Of a stretch of DNA of 35,477 nucleotides, positions 17,927 through 25,682 are shown in pieces. Positions within the stretch are counted from its first letter, which is position 1. Each line of letters starts with the position of its first letter. The DNA comes from Arthrobacter sp. PM3 (lineage in GTDB: Bacteria; Actinomycetota; Actinomycetes; Actinomycetales; Micrococcaceae): contig NZ_CP022314.1 of NCBI RefSeq assembly GCF_003352915.1, positions 3,175,136 to 3,210,612 on the forward strand, given 5' to 3'. The notes under the pieces are model-generated. The model did not search any database. It was not told the origin of the DNA and saw nothing but the letters and a program-made list of their open reading frames with translations. The translations under genes and the position numbers were made by a program.

Positions 17927-18565
17927 CTAGTGGGATGTATGTGTCGCTTTGACGTGGGAAAGGCTGCGGTGCAGGTGGATGGTGGTGGCGGCCTCGGCCA
18001 GTCTCGGGTTGCCGGCAGCGATCGCCTCGGCGATGGCGGCGTGTTCGGCGGCGGCAGCGGTGAGCCGGGCGGTGTCGTCGGCGGCCAGCCGCCGCACGCG
18101 CACCAGGTGGACGCGGAGGCTGCGCATGGCCTGGACGAGGTAGGCGTTGGAAATCGCGGCATCGATCGCCGCGTCCAGCCGTGCCACCAGCCCGTAGTAC
18201 TCGTGGAGACCGGGATCCCCGGCGCCGATGAGTTCCGGGGCCCGGAGAAGTTCGCTCCGGAGCTGTTCGAAGGTCCCGGGGTCGCCGCGCTCGGCGGCCA
18301 GCGCCGCGGCTTTGCCTTCCAGGGTTTCGCGCAGTTCGAACAGTTCATCGATGTCCTCGAGCGAGATGTCGGTGACGACGACGCCGCGGCCGCCCGGCGT
18401 CGTCAGTCCCTCGGCGGTGAGCCGGCTCAGTGCCTCCCGCAGCGGGGTGCGCGAGACGCCCAGGCGCTCCGACTGTTCCACCTCCGCCAGCACGGTACCG
18501 GGCAGGAGGCGCCATTCGATGATGTCGTCGCGCAGTGCCGCATAAGCCTTGTCGCTGGCGCGCAT
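17927..18565 (-). CDS. GntR-family regulator (FadR/FCD type), probable prp regulator
   Basis: The 212-aa protein has an N-terminal winged helix ([20 protein letters not shown], then [20 protein letters not shown]) and an all-helical FCD ligand domain with [21 protein letters not shown], so it belongs to the FadR/FCD subfamily. FCD proteins bind small carboxylates, and the likely ligand here is 2-methylcitrate or a propionate metabolite (inference). The start at 18565 is set by a strong AAGGAGG 4 nt upstream. It heads the prpDBC operon and is divergent from prpE, with two TGTATACA palindromes between them, which suits an autoregulated local repressor or activator. Confidence 0.92.
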   Translation of the reverse strand: MRASDKAYAALRDDIIEWRLLPGTVLAEVEQSERLGVSRTPLREALSRLTAEGLTTPGGRGVVVTDISLEDIDELFELRETLEGKAAALAAERGDPGTFEQLRSELLRAPELIGAGDPGLHEYYGLVARLDAAIDAAISNAYLVQAMRSLRVHLVRVRRLAADDTARLTAAAAEHAAIAEAIAAGNPRLAEAATTIHLHRSLSHVKATHTSH

Positions 18566-18610
18566 CCTGCCTCCTTCGCTGGTGGCCCCGAACGGGTGGC
18601 CAAAATTCAG

Positions 18611-18618
18611 TGTATACA
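18611..18618. promoter_or_regulatory. TGTATACA operator 1 (gntR side)
   Basis: This perfect 8-bp palindrome, TGTATACA, lies 45 nt upstream of the gntR start in the divergent gntR/prpE region. An identical copy lies 63 bp away, center to center, about six helical turns. GntR/FadR regulators bind short palindromes with GT...AC ends, so this fits a site for the adjacent GntR protein. Confidence 0.7.
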
Positions 18619-18639
18619 CACAGTGGGACTTTGCCCAGC

Positions 18640-18645
18640 ATTATG
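18640..18645 (-). promoter_or_regulatory. Possible -10 (CATAAT) of the gntR-prpDBC operon
   Basis: Read on the minus strand the bases give CATAAT, one mismatch from TATAAT, about 75 nt upstream of the gntR start and between the two TGTATACA sites. No convincing -35 was found at the right distance. Confidence 0.3.
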
Positions 18646-18650
18646 CGATA

Positions 18651-18679
18651 TTGCCGTCAGTATCAGCTGTTTCTGTATA
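18651..18679 (+). promoter_or_regulatory. Probable prpE promoter, -10 inside operator 2
   Basis: TTGCCG (18651-18656) is followed after 17 nt by TGTATA (18674-18679), or after 19 nt by TATACA. The -10 element is thus contained in the second TGTATACA palindrome, the arrangement expected if the GntR protein blocks polymerase. The start of transcription would be near 18686, about 60 nt before the chosen prpE start. Confidence 0.5.
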
Positions 18680-18681
18680 CA
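18674..18681. promoter_or_regulatory. TGTATACA operator 2 (prpE side)
   Basis: Second perfect copy of TGTATACA in the gntR/prpE divergent region, overlapping the likely -10 of prpE. Together with operator 1 it could support cooperative binding or looping. Confidence 0.7.
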
Positions 18682-18744
18682 TGACTCTTGTGGGTCCGCC
18701 TTGCCGCGGACTACCATGGGCTGCATCACACCGTCGTGGACAGG

Positions 18745-20652
18745 ATGAATGCCATGGGCACCAAGAGCTACCGGGACGCCTACGCACGCAGCGTGGAGCA
18801 CCCCGCCGACTTCTGGCTGGATGCCAGCCGCGCAATCTCCTGGTCCGCCCCGCCCCTGACAGCCCTCGACTCGGGCCGGGCACCGCTCTATGACTGGTTT
18901 ACCGACGGCGTCCTGAATACGTCCTACAACGCCCTCGACCGGCACGTCGCCGAGGGCAGGGGCGCCGAGGACGCGCTGATCTACGACTCCGCCATGCTCG
19001 GCACGCAAAGGCGGTACAGCTACGCCGAACTCACGGAGCTCGTGGCCCGGTTCGCCGGCGTCCTCCGGCGCCGCGGCGTCGGGAAGGGGGACCGGGTAGT
19101 GATCTACATGCCGATGATCCCCGAAGCAGCCATTGCGATGCTGGCAACGGCCCGGCTTGGCGCCGTGCACTCGGTGGTCTTCGGCGGGTTCGCGCCCAAG
19201 GAGCTCGCAGCCCGCATCCGGGACGCGGCCCCCGCCGCGGTAGTGACGGCGTCGGGCGGCATCGAGCCGTCGCGCCGGATCGACTACCTGCCCGCCGTCG
19301 CCGAGGCGCTGGGCATCGCCGGCGTCCCCGACACCCCGGTGCTCGTCAAGGCCAGGGAAGGCTTCGCCGGCTCGGTGGCCGACCACCCCGGCTGGCTTGA
19401 CTGGGACTCGGAGATGGCCTCAGCCGAGCCTGCCGCGCCGGTGGACGTCCGGGCCACCGATCCGCTGTACATCCTCTACACCTCGGGCACCACCGGTACT
19501 CCCAAAGGCGTGGTGCGGGACAACGGCGGCCACGCCGTGGCCCTGAGCTGGACCATGGAGAACATCTACGACGTCGGACCCGGCGACGTCATGTGGACCG
19601 CCTCGGACGTCGGCTGGGTGGTGGGGCATTCCTACATCGTGTACGGGCCGCTGCTGGCCGGGGCCACCACGGTGCTGTACGAGGGAAAACCGGTGGGAAC
19701 CCCCGACGCCGGCGCGTTCTGGCGGGTGATCCAGGACCACAAGGTCAACGTGCTATTCACGGCGCCGACCGCGTTGCGGGCCATCCGCAAAGCCGACCCC
19801 GAGGCGCAGCTGCTCGAACGTTACGACACGTCGAGCCTGCGGACCCTGTTCGCCGCCGGTGAGCGGCTGGACACCGACACTTTCCACTGGGCCTCCAGAG
19901 TCCTCCGCGTGCCGGTGGTGGACCACTGGTGGCAGACCGAGACGGGCTGGGCTATCTGCGCCAACCCCCGCGGCCTGGAGCAGCTCCCGATCAAGGCCGG
20001 CTCGCCCAGTGTGCCGATGCCCGGCTTCCGGCTCAACATTGTGGACGGCGCGGGCGAGGACGTCGAGGCCGGCACGGAGGGCAACATCGTTTTGAAGCTG
20101 CCGCTGCCGCCGGGCACCCTGGCCACGCTCTGGCGCAACGACGACCGCTACATTTCGTCCTACCTGCAGGCCTTCGAGGGGTACTACGCCACGGGCGACT
20201 CGGGCTACCGGGACGGCGACGGCTACCTGTTTGTCATGGGCCGGACCGACGACATCATCAACGTTGCCGGGCACCGGCTCTCCACCGGCGCCATGGAGCA
20301 GGTGATCGGCCAGCACCCGGCCGTCGCCGAATGCGCCGTGATCGGCCTCGCCGACCCGCTCAAGGGCCAGCGCCCCAGCGGTTATGTGGTGCTGAAGTCC
20401 GGGGTGGACATCCCGGAGGAGGTGCTGGTCAAGGACCTCGTCGCCCTGGTCCGGCGGGACATCGGCGCCGTGGCGGACTTCAAGCACGTCACTGTGGTGG
20501 AGGCGTTGCCCAAGACGCGTTCGGGAAAGATCCTGCGCAAGACCATGCGCCAGATCGCCGATGGCGAGAACTACGTGGTCCCGTCCACGATCGAGGACGC
20601 CGGTGTAATCGACCGGCTGGTGGGCACCCTGCGCCCGGCCACCACGGAATAG
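18745..20652 (+). CDS. prpE: Propionyl-CoA synthetase (propionate-CoA ligase)
   Basis: The 635-aa ANL-superfamily enzyme activates propionate to propionyl-CoA via an acyl-adenylate. It carries the P-loop-like YTSGTTGTPKGV, then DHWWQTETGWAI, GRTDDIINVAGHRLSTG and the C-terminal catalytic Lys motif KTRSGKILRKTM. The N-terminal SYRDAYARSVEHPADFW is the ACS extension seen in PrpE. I chose ATG 18745 (MNAMGTKSYRD). ATG 18754 or an upstream in-frame start are possible, as no strong Shine-Dalgarno is visible. It is divergent from gntR-prpDBC and supplies the first step of the same pathway. Confidence 0.94.
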   Translation: MNAMGTKSYRDAYARSVEHPADFWLDASRAISWSAPPLTALDSGRAPLYDWFTDGVLNTSYNALDRHVAEGRGAEDALIYDSAMLGTQRRYSYAELTELVARFAGVLRRRGVGKGDRVVIYMPMIPEAAIAMLATARLGAVHSVVFGGFAPKELAARIRDAAPAAVVTASGGIEPSRRIDYLPAVAEALGIAGVPDTPVLVKAREGFAGSVADHPGWLDWDSEMASAEPAAPVDVRATDPLYILYTSGTTGTPKGVVRDNGGHAVALSWTMENIYDVGPGDVMWTASDVGWVVGHSYIVYGPLLAGATTVLYEGKPVGTPDAGAFWRVIQDHKVNVLFTAPTALRAIRKADPEAQLLERYDTSSLRTLFAAGERLDTDTFHWASRVLRVPVVDHWWQTETGWAICANPRGLEQLPIKAGSPSVPMPGFRLNIVDGAGEDVEAGTEGNIVLKLPLPPGTLATLWRNDDRYISSYLQAFEGYYATGDSGYRDGDGYLFVMGRTDDIINVAGHRLSTGAMEQVIGQHPAVAECAVIGLADPLKGQRPSGYVVLKSGVDIPEEVLVKDLVALVRRDIGAVADFKHVTVVEALPKTRSGKILRKTMRQIADGENYVVPSTIEDAGVIDRLVGTLRPATTE

Positions 20653-20664
20653 CGGGGCCGTCCG

Positions 20665-21351
20665 CTAGGTCCGGGGTGCCGGTTCCACGGACTCCACGGC
20701 ATAGGGTTTGGTCGCGGACCGCTGCAGTGGATGACGCAGCCGTGTCTGGTAGGGGACGTCCCGGAGCGTCGCCCGGGGGTCCAGTTGGACAACCAGGAGT
20801 GGTTCCTCACGGGCGGCGTCCACCCGCAACACCATGCCGTCCCGCCTCCCGTCCACGAGCAGCGGGGTCGCCGGTTCCACGGCGGTCTCCTGAAGGAGTT
20901 CCTGGTAGTCGGGGCCGGCCGCGAGGAAGAGGACTCCGTGGGCGGCGCCGACCACTGTAAGCGGGATGACCGGGTCAGGGGGCAGGGGTGCCGGAACGGG
21001 GTGCGGTTGTGCGGCGTTCACCTGGGCTGATGGAGCCCTGGCTGCGTCGAAGATCCGGTCGCATTTGCGGCATCGGGTCCGGGCGCCGACATCTGCCAAC
21101 AGGCTCACGCGCAATCCCCTGGGGGCGTGCTCCCATTTGTCGGCAACGGTTTGGCACCACTGCGTGTGGTACTCCCTCCCGTGTTTCATCACGTAAACGT
21201 GGCCATCGCCGAGGACGGGCGCCTCTTCCCGCCCGGCGGCCGGCACGGCCGGCCGGAACGGGCCTGGTCCTCCGGCGTCCGCGTGGGCGGACGGGCTGGC
21301 CTTGAGGAACGTGCGGATCAGTGGACTGAGCTGCCGTCTGGGTCGCGGCAT
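20665..21351 (-). CDS. Hypothetical protein with possible His/Cys zinc site
   Basis: The 228-aa protein starts at an ATG with AAGGA upstream. Residues about 50-105 contain VYVMKHGREYHTQWCQTV and, after ~30 residues, TRCRKCD. The spaced H, C, C-x-x-C pattern (YHT-x-x-C ... C-x-x-C) resembles the zinc-binding module of Ada and similar small domains with YH-x-x-x-C ... C-x-x-C ligands. The N-terminus is basic (MPRPRRQLSPLIRTFL), the middle is Pro/Ala-rich, and the C-terminal half (VVGAAHGVLFLAAGPDYQEL onward) looks like a beta-rich globular domain. It is convergent with prpE (12 nt apart) and follows the response regulator gene on the same strand by 104 nt. Function unknown. Confidence 0.7.
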   Translation of the reverse strand: MPRPRRQLSPLIRTFLKASPSAHADAGGPGPFRPAVPAAGREEAPVLGDGHVYVMKHGREYHTQWCQTVADKWEHAPRGLRVSLLADVGARTRCRKCDRIFDAARAPSAQVNAAQPHPVPAPLPPDPVIPLTVVGAAHGVLFLAAGPDYQELLQETAVEPATPLLVDGRRDGMVLRVDAAREEPLLVVQLDPRATLRDVPYQTRLRHPLQRSATKPYAVESVEPAPRT

Positions 21352-21455
21352 TGTGGGTCCTTCCTGTGCGGCGTGACTGCGCTTTTCCCCAAATGCCCCC
21401 AATCCAGCTTGATGGCTTTTCGCTCAAGTTGCCAGTCGGGAAAGGCCGGACCAGT

Positions 21456-22175
21456 TCACGACGCCGGCCGGTTCCAGCGGTATTCGTTTTCCGGGCGGCC
21501 CGGGGTGCCGTAGCGTGCGGCGCGGGTGACGGTTCCGGCATCGGCGAGGTACTCGAGGTAGCGCCGCGCGGTGACGCGGGACATGCCCAGCGCCTCCATG
21601 ACCTCGCTCGCCGAGACCGCCCCGGCCTGGGCCTTGATGAAGTCCTGGACGGATTCCAGCGTGGAGACGGACAGCCCCTTGGGCAGCGATATTTCGGAGG
21701 GGGCCCGGAGGCTCGCAAACGCCTGGTCCACGTCACTTTGGGAGGCGCCGGCGCCCGGCTTGCCGGCCCCGGAGCCCGCGAGCTGTTCCCGGAACTGCCG
21801 GTAGCTGGCGAGCTTGTCCGCGAACGTGGAGTAGGTGAACGGCTTGATCAGGTACTGGACAACGCCCGTGGCCACCGCGCTGCGGACAATATTCAGCTCC
21901 CGCACGGCGGTGATGGCGATGATGTCCGCGAAGAGCCCGGCCGCCCGCATCCGGCGCGCGATGTCCAGGCCGTGCAGGTCGGGCAGGTTCATGTCCAGGA
22001 GCACGAGCTCCACCGGGTTGCCGGCCGCTGCGAACTCCGTGAGCAGGCGCAGGGCGGACTGCCCGTCGGGGGCGGAGCCGGCCAGCGCAAAGCCGTCGAG
22101 CCGTTCGACATAGGCGGCGTGTGCCGCGGCGGCGATGGGCTCGTCCTCGACGACGAGCACCCGGATGTCGCTCAT
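21456..22175 (-). CDS. Response regulator (CitB/DcuR type), C4-dicarboxylate
   Basis: The 239-aa protein has a receiver domain with D11, phospho-acceptor D61 (LVLLDMNLPD), T89 and K111 (YLIKPF). A linker and a C-terminal DNA-binding domain follow (about 180-225, SASEVMEALGMSRVTARRYL, a winged-helix-like HTH) as in CitB/DcuR/DpiA regulators. The start overlaps the sensor kinase stop by 4 nt (ATGA). With the kinase and divergent dctA it forms a C4-dicarboxylate uptake module, and its target is probably the dctA promoter (inference). Confidence 0.92.
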   Translation of the reverse strand: MSDIRVLVVEDEPIAAAAHAAYVERLDGFALAGSAPDGQSALRLLTEFAAAGNPVELVLLDMNLPDLHGLDIARRMRAAGLFADIIAITAVRELNIVRSAVATGVVQYLIKPFTYSTFADKLASYRQFREQLAGSGAGKPGAGASQSDVDQAFASLRAPSEISLPKGLSVSTLESVQDFIKAQAGAVSASEVMEALGMSRVTARRYLEYLADAGTVTRAARYGTPGRPENEYRWNRPAS

Positions 22176-23911
22176 GGCTGTCCCTCTGTTGTGGCCGGCG
22201 GTGTTGAGCCCGGCTCTGTCGTGACCGGCGGCCGTGTATCCTGCGGTGCCGTGACCGGCAGCGTGACGCGGAAGAGTGCTCCGGCGGGGCTGGTGATTGT
22301 CATCGTACCGTCCAGCCGGTGCACCGCCTGGCGGACCAGAGCCAGGCCCAGGCCCCGCCCGAACGGGCCGGGCGTCTTGGTGCTGAAGCCGTGCCGGAAG
22401 ACGTCCTCCACGGCCGCGGGGTCGATGCCGGGGCCGCTGTCCTCCACCGTGATCTCCAGGGAGTCCCCGGCGCTCACTACTGACAGCTCCACGAGCCTGG
22501 GCGGCGGTGCCTCGGCCGCGGCGTCGATGGCGTTGTCCAGCAGGTTCCCGAGGATGGCCACGAGGTCCTGCACGGCGAGGCCCGTCACGGCCGTGGAGCC
22601 GCCCGTATTCAGGATCAGCTCGACGCCGCGTTCATGGGCTTCGGCCACCTTGCCCATGATCAGGGCCCCCAGGACCGGTTCCTCGATGGAGCCGACCAGG
22701 TCATCCGTAAGGCTCTGGCTGAGTTCGAGGTCCTTCGTGGCGAAGTCCAGCGCCTCCGGGGCGCGCCCCAGTTCCATCAGGGACACGATCGTGTGGAGCC
22801 GGTTGGCGTGCTCGTGGGTCTGGGCACGCAGGGCATCCGAGAGGGTGCGCATGGTTTCGAGTTCGCTGCCCAGGGACTCGATTTCCGTCCGGTCCCGGAT
22901 AGTGGCCACCGTCCCGTAAACATGGGCCCCGTGTGCATGGGCATCGTGGACCGGATTGGCAGCCGCCCGCCGCTGGCGCCAGGCGGTCGACGCCGGGCCC
23001 ACCGCCGGGCCCTGGTTGACCACCAGGACCCGGGAGCCGGTCAGGTGGATCTCGTCGAGGGCGGTCCGCCCGGATTCGAACAGCTCCTTCAGGCTGGGGG
23101 CAAGCGGCAGTTCTGCCAGCGACGGCGCCGCCCGGCGCCCGGGTTCCGAACCGCCGTCGGGGGACTGCTTTGCCAGCCCCAGCAGTTCGGCGGCCTGGTC
23201 GTTGTACATGACCACCTTGCCCTTGGGGTCAATGAGGATCACGCCCTCGCGCACCGAATGGAGCACGGACTCGTAGTAGGCAAAAAGCTGGCCCAGTTCC
23301 TCGGGACCCCAGCCGCGGGTCACCCGGCGCAGGTAACGTCCCAGCAGCCACGATGCCACCGAACCGCCCACCAGCAGCCCCAGGGAGATGGCCAGCAGCG
23401 CCGGCAGCCTGCCGGAGACCGCCACATCCACGGTCCCGACCGTCACACCCGCGGCCACCAGTGCCCGGACCTTGCCATCGGCATCCTTGACCGGGGCGAT
23501 GGTCCGCACCGACGGCCCAAGGGTGCCGGCCACGACTTCCGTGAACACCCGGCCGCCGAGGGCTTCCTCGATCGAGCCGATATAGGGCTTGCCCAGTTCC
23601 TCGTTGCGCGGGTGCGTCCACCGGGTCCGGTCCGGGGCCATGATCGTCACGAAATCCGCGTCGGCATCGTTCATGACCTTCAGCGCATACGGCTGGAGCA
23701 GCGCTGAAGGGTCCGCGGCGCTCGCCGCCTGCAGGACGAACGGAGCATCCGCCACCGTGGTGGCGATGCCTTCCATCCGGCGACCGGCCTCGAGATAGGC
23801 GTGGTCGCGTGCGTCGACGAACGTGGCCGTTCCCACGATCGCGGTCAGCGCCACGATGAACAGCAACTGGGCCACAAACAGCCTGCGCGCGATGCTCCAG
23901 CGGTGGATCAT
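22172..23911 (-). CDS. Sensor histidine kinase (DcuS/CitA family)
   Basis: The 579-aa protein has two membrane segments (about 11-31 and 170-194) around an extracytoplasmic sensor domain of ~135 residues, as in CitA/DcuS. A PAS domain follows (about 208-340: VREGVILIDPKGKVVMYN). The H-box is TLSDALRAQTHEHANRLHTI with likely phospho-His366, followed by N-box LGNLLDNAIDA (~454-464), VEDSGPGIDP and GRGLGLALV. A GGAAGG 5 nt upstream sets the start at 23911. The PAS domain carries an insertion with VHDAHAHGAH near 321-330. The ligand is probably a C4-dicarboxylate or citrate, inferred from the family and from divergent dctA. Confidence 0.93.
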   Translation of the reverse strand: MIHRWSIARRLFVAQLLFIVALTAIVGTATFVDARDHAYLEAGRRMEGIATTVADAPFVLQAASAADPSALLQPYALKVMNDADADFVTIMAPDRTRWTHPRNEELGKPYIGSIEEALGGRVFTEVVAGTLGPSVRTIAPVKDADGKVRALVAAGVTVGTVDVAVSGRLPALLAISLGLLVGGSVASWLLGRYLRRVTRGWGPEELGQLFAYYESVLHSVREGVILIDPKGKVVMYNDQAAELLGLAKQSPDGGSEPGRRAAPSLAELPLAPSLKELFESGRTALDEIHLTGSRVLVVNQGPAVGPASTAWRQRRAAANPVHDAHAHGAHVYGTVATIRDRTEIESLGSELETMRTLSDALRAQTHEHANRLHTIVSLMELGRAPEALDFATKDLELSQSLTDDLVGSIEEPVLGALIMGKVAEAHERGVELILNTGGSTAVTGLAVQDLVAILGNLLDNAIDAAAEAPPPRLVELSVVSAGDSLEITVEDSGPGIDPAAVEDVFRHGFSTKTPGPFGRGLGLALVRQAVHRLDGTMTITSPAGALFRVTLPVTAPQDTRPPVTTEPGSTPPATTEGQP

Positions 23912-23942
23912 CAACACCTTCCATGACCAATATGAACGCAAG

Positions 23943-23958
23943 GGTGATGTGCGTCACC
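23943..23958. promoter_or_regulatory. CRP/GlxR-type palindrome in kinase-dctA region
   Basis: GGTGATGTGCGTCACC contains GTGA-N6-TCAC, the core of the CRP and actinobacterial GlxR site (TGTGA-N6-TCACA). The inverted repeat is perfect out to 6 bp per arm (GGGTGA/TCACCC, 23942-23959). It lies in the 134-nt divergent region between the sensor kinase and dctA, 87 nt upstream of the dctA start. The response regulator could also bind here. Confidence 0.55.
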
Positions 23959-24045
23959 CCGTCATCAATGATGGGTTACACACGAACGGTCGAGCGGACC
24001 ACAGCAGGAACCGCACGAATGTCCAGCCTATCCAAGGAGAACACG

Positions 24046-25404
24046 ATGGCCTCTCAACGAGGAGAGTCGGCAGCACCGGCCGCAGCGCCGGCCAAGAAGC
24101 GCAAGGGACTGGACAAGTCCCACTACCTGTACATGGCAGTCATCGTCGCCGTCATTGCGGGCGCCCTCGTCGGGCTGCTGTTTCCCGAAGTGGGCAAATC
24201 CCTGAAGCCGCTCGGTGACGGTTTCATCAAGCTCATCAAGATGATGATCGCCCCCGTCATCTTCTGCACCATCGTGCTGGGCATCGGCTCCATCGCCAAG
24301 GCCGCCACGGTCGGCAAGGTCGGCGGCCTGGCGCTTGGCTACTTCGTGGTCATGTCCACCTTTGCCCTGGCGATCGGCCTCGTGGTGGGCAACCTGGTCC
24401 ACCCGGGCGAAGGCCTCAAGCTCGCCCCCTACGATCCGAACAAGAAGGCGGCGGTCGACAGCACCGTCGACTTCCTCCTGGGCATCATTCCGGGCGACAT
24501 TCCCGTCCTCCCGACCCTCCTCGCCGCAATCCTGGTCGGGTTCGCGCTGCAGAAGATGGGACCCCAGGGCGCCCCGATCCTCAAGGCTGTCGGCTACGGC
24601 CAGGCCCTCGTGTTCCGCATCCTCATCATGATCATGTGGCTCGCCCCGGTCGGCGCCTTCGGTGCGATCGCCGCCGTCGTGGGCGCCACCGGCGTGCAGG
24701 CCATCTTCAGCATGTTCACGCTGATGATCGCTTTCTACATCACTTGCGCCCTGTTCATCGTGGTGATCCTCGGCGGCCTGCTCAAGGTGGTCGCCGGCGT
24801 CAGCATCTTCCGCCTCATGAAGTACCTGGGCCGCGAATACCTGCTGATCTTCTCGACGTCGTCCTCCGAAGCGGCACTGCCCCGCCTGATCGCGAAGATG
24901 GAACACCTCGGCGTGTCCAAGCCCGTCGTCGGCGTGACCGTTCCCACCGGGTACTCGTTCAACCTGGACGGCACGGCCATCTACCTGACCATGGCTGCGC
25001 TGTTCGTTGCCAATGCCATGGGCACGCCCCTGGACCTTGGCGCCCAGGTGTCCCTCCTGGTCTTCATGATCATCGCCTCCAAGGGCGCCGCCGGCGTGAC
25101 CGGTGCCGGCCTCGCCACCCTGGCCGCAGGACTCCAGGCGCATGCGCCGCAGCTGCTGGGCGGCGTGGGCATGATCGTCGGGATCGACCGCTTCATGTCC
25201 GAGGCACGCGCCCTGACCAACTTCACCGGCAACGCCGTCGCCACCGTGCTGATCGGCACATGGGTCAAGGAGATCGACGGCGGACGGGTGGACCGTGTCC
25301 TCCGCGGCGCCGAACCGTTCAACGAGGAAACCATGCTCGCCGGGCACGGCACCAGCGCCGACGCCGACACCGAGCCGGCAGTGCCGGCCCCGGCCTACGC
25401 CTAG
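24046..25404 (+). CDS. dctA: C4-dicarboxylate:cation symporter DctA
   Basis: The 452-aa DAACS-family transporter imports succinate, fumarate and malate with H+ or Na+. It has the re-entrant loop serine motif STSSSEAALP (270-279), NLDGTAIY (306-313) and the TM8 motif GIDRFMSEARALTNFTGNAVA (379-399, given as a region), and about eight hydrophobic segments between residues 27 and 405. The start is set by AAGGAG 6 nt upstream of ATG 24046; an open frame runs upstream to 23923 but is the control region. It is divergent from the kinase/regulator pair and ends at a strong hairpin. Confidence 0.95.
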   Translation: MASQRGESAAPAAAPAKKRKGLDKSHYLYMAVIVAVIAGALVGLLFPEVGKSLKPLGDGFIKLIKMMIAPVIFCTIVLGIGSIAKAATVGKVGGLALGYFVVMSTFALAIGLVVGNLVHPGEGLKLAPYDPNKKAAVDSTVDFLLGIIPGDIPVLPTLLAAILVGFALQKMGPQGAPILKAVGYGQALVFRILIMIMWLAPVGAFGAIAAVVGATGVQAIFSMFTLMIAFYITCALFIVVILGGLLKVVAGVSIFRLMKYLGREYLLIFSTSSSEAALPRLIAKMEHLGVSKPVVGVTVPTGYSFNLDGTAIYLTMAALFVANAMGTPLDLGAQVSLLVFMIIASKGAAGVTGAGLATLAAGLQAHAPQLLGGVGMIVGIDRFMSEARALTNFTGNAVATVLIGTWVKEIDGGRVDRVLRGAEPFNEETMLAGHGTSADADTEPAVPAPAYA

Positions 25405-25449
25405 CCCCGCCGCACCTGGACCGGCCGGGCCCAAACCGCCAGCCCCGAC

Positions 25450-25485
25450 GAACTGCCCGGACGCCGACCAGCGTCCGGGCAGTTC
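25450..25485 (+). terminator. Hairpin terminator after dctA
   Basis: Perfect 15-bp stem GAACTGCCCGGACGC (25450-25464) with its complement (25471-25485) and a 6-nt loop, 45 nt after the dctA stop. No downstream U-run, as is common in high-GC actinobacteria. Confidence 0.85.
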
Positions 25486-25514
25486 CATGCGGACTAGGAT
25501 CGGGACCTGCACGA

Positions 25515-25537
25515 ACCTTCGACTTCTACCCGAAGGT
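25515..25537. repeat. Inverted repeat ACCTTCG / CGAAGGT in the parA leader
   Basis: Two 7-bp arms, ACCTTCG (25515-25521) and CGAAGGT (25531-25537), with a 9-nt spacer. They lie in the 278-nt gap between dctA and parA that must hold the promoter of the second housekeeping operon. This could be an operator or a leader hairpin; it may be chance. Further on, a 15-codon reading frame (25548-25595) and an orphan GGGAGGAAAC (about 25600) are the only other visible items, and no clear -35/-10 pair was found. Confidence 0.3.
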
Positions 25538-25682
25538 CAAGGCTCACATGGCGGCGATTGTCAAGGTCCGCGGATTACCGTGTCGGGCGCTGTAACCTTG
25601 GGAGGAAACACGCTCGGCTTCGGAGCCTGGCGCGGCAGTACCAAGCACCACCATCACCGTCATCGAAAGTGTGGATAGATAC

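Noticed and set aside
23942..23959. GGGTGA/TCACCC inverted repeat as a terminator
   Set aside because: Only 6 bp per arm, located between divergent starts rather than after a gene; an operator fits better.
24028..25512. Minus-strand 494-codon frame opposite dctA
   Set aside because: Hydrophilic, His/Asp/Gly-rich shadow of a membrane protein gene; no ribosome site or family motif.
25583..25678. His-rich peptide end (KHHHHRHRKCG) in a frame before parA
   Set aside because: It belongs to a frame running out of the dctA shadow, with no start or ribosome site of its own.
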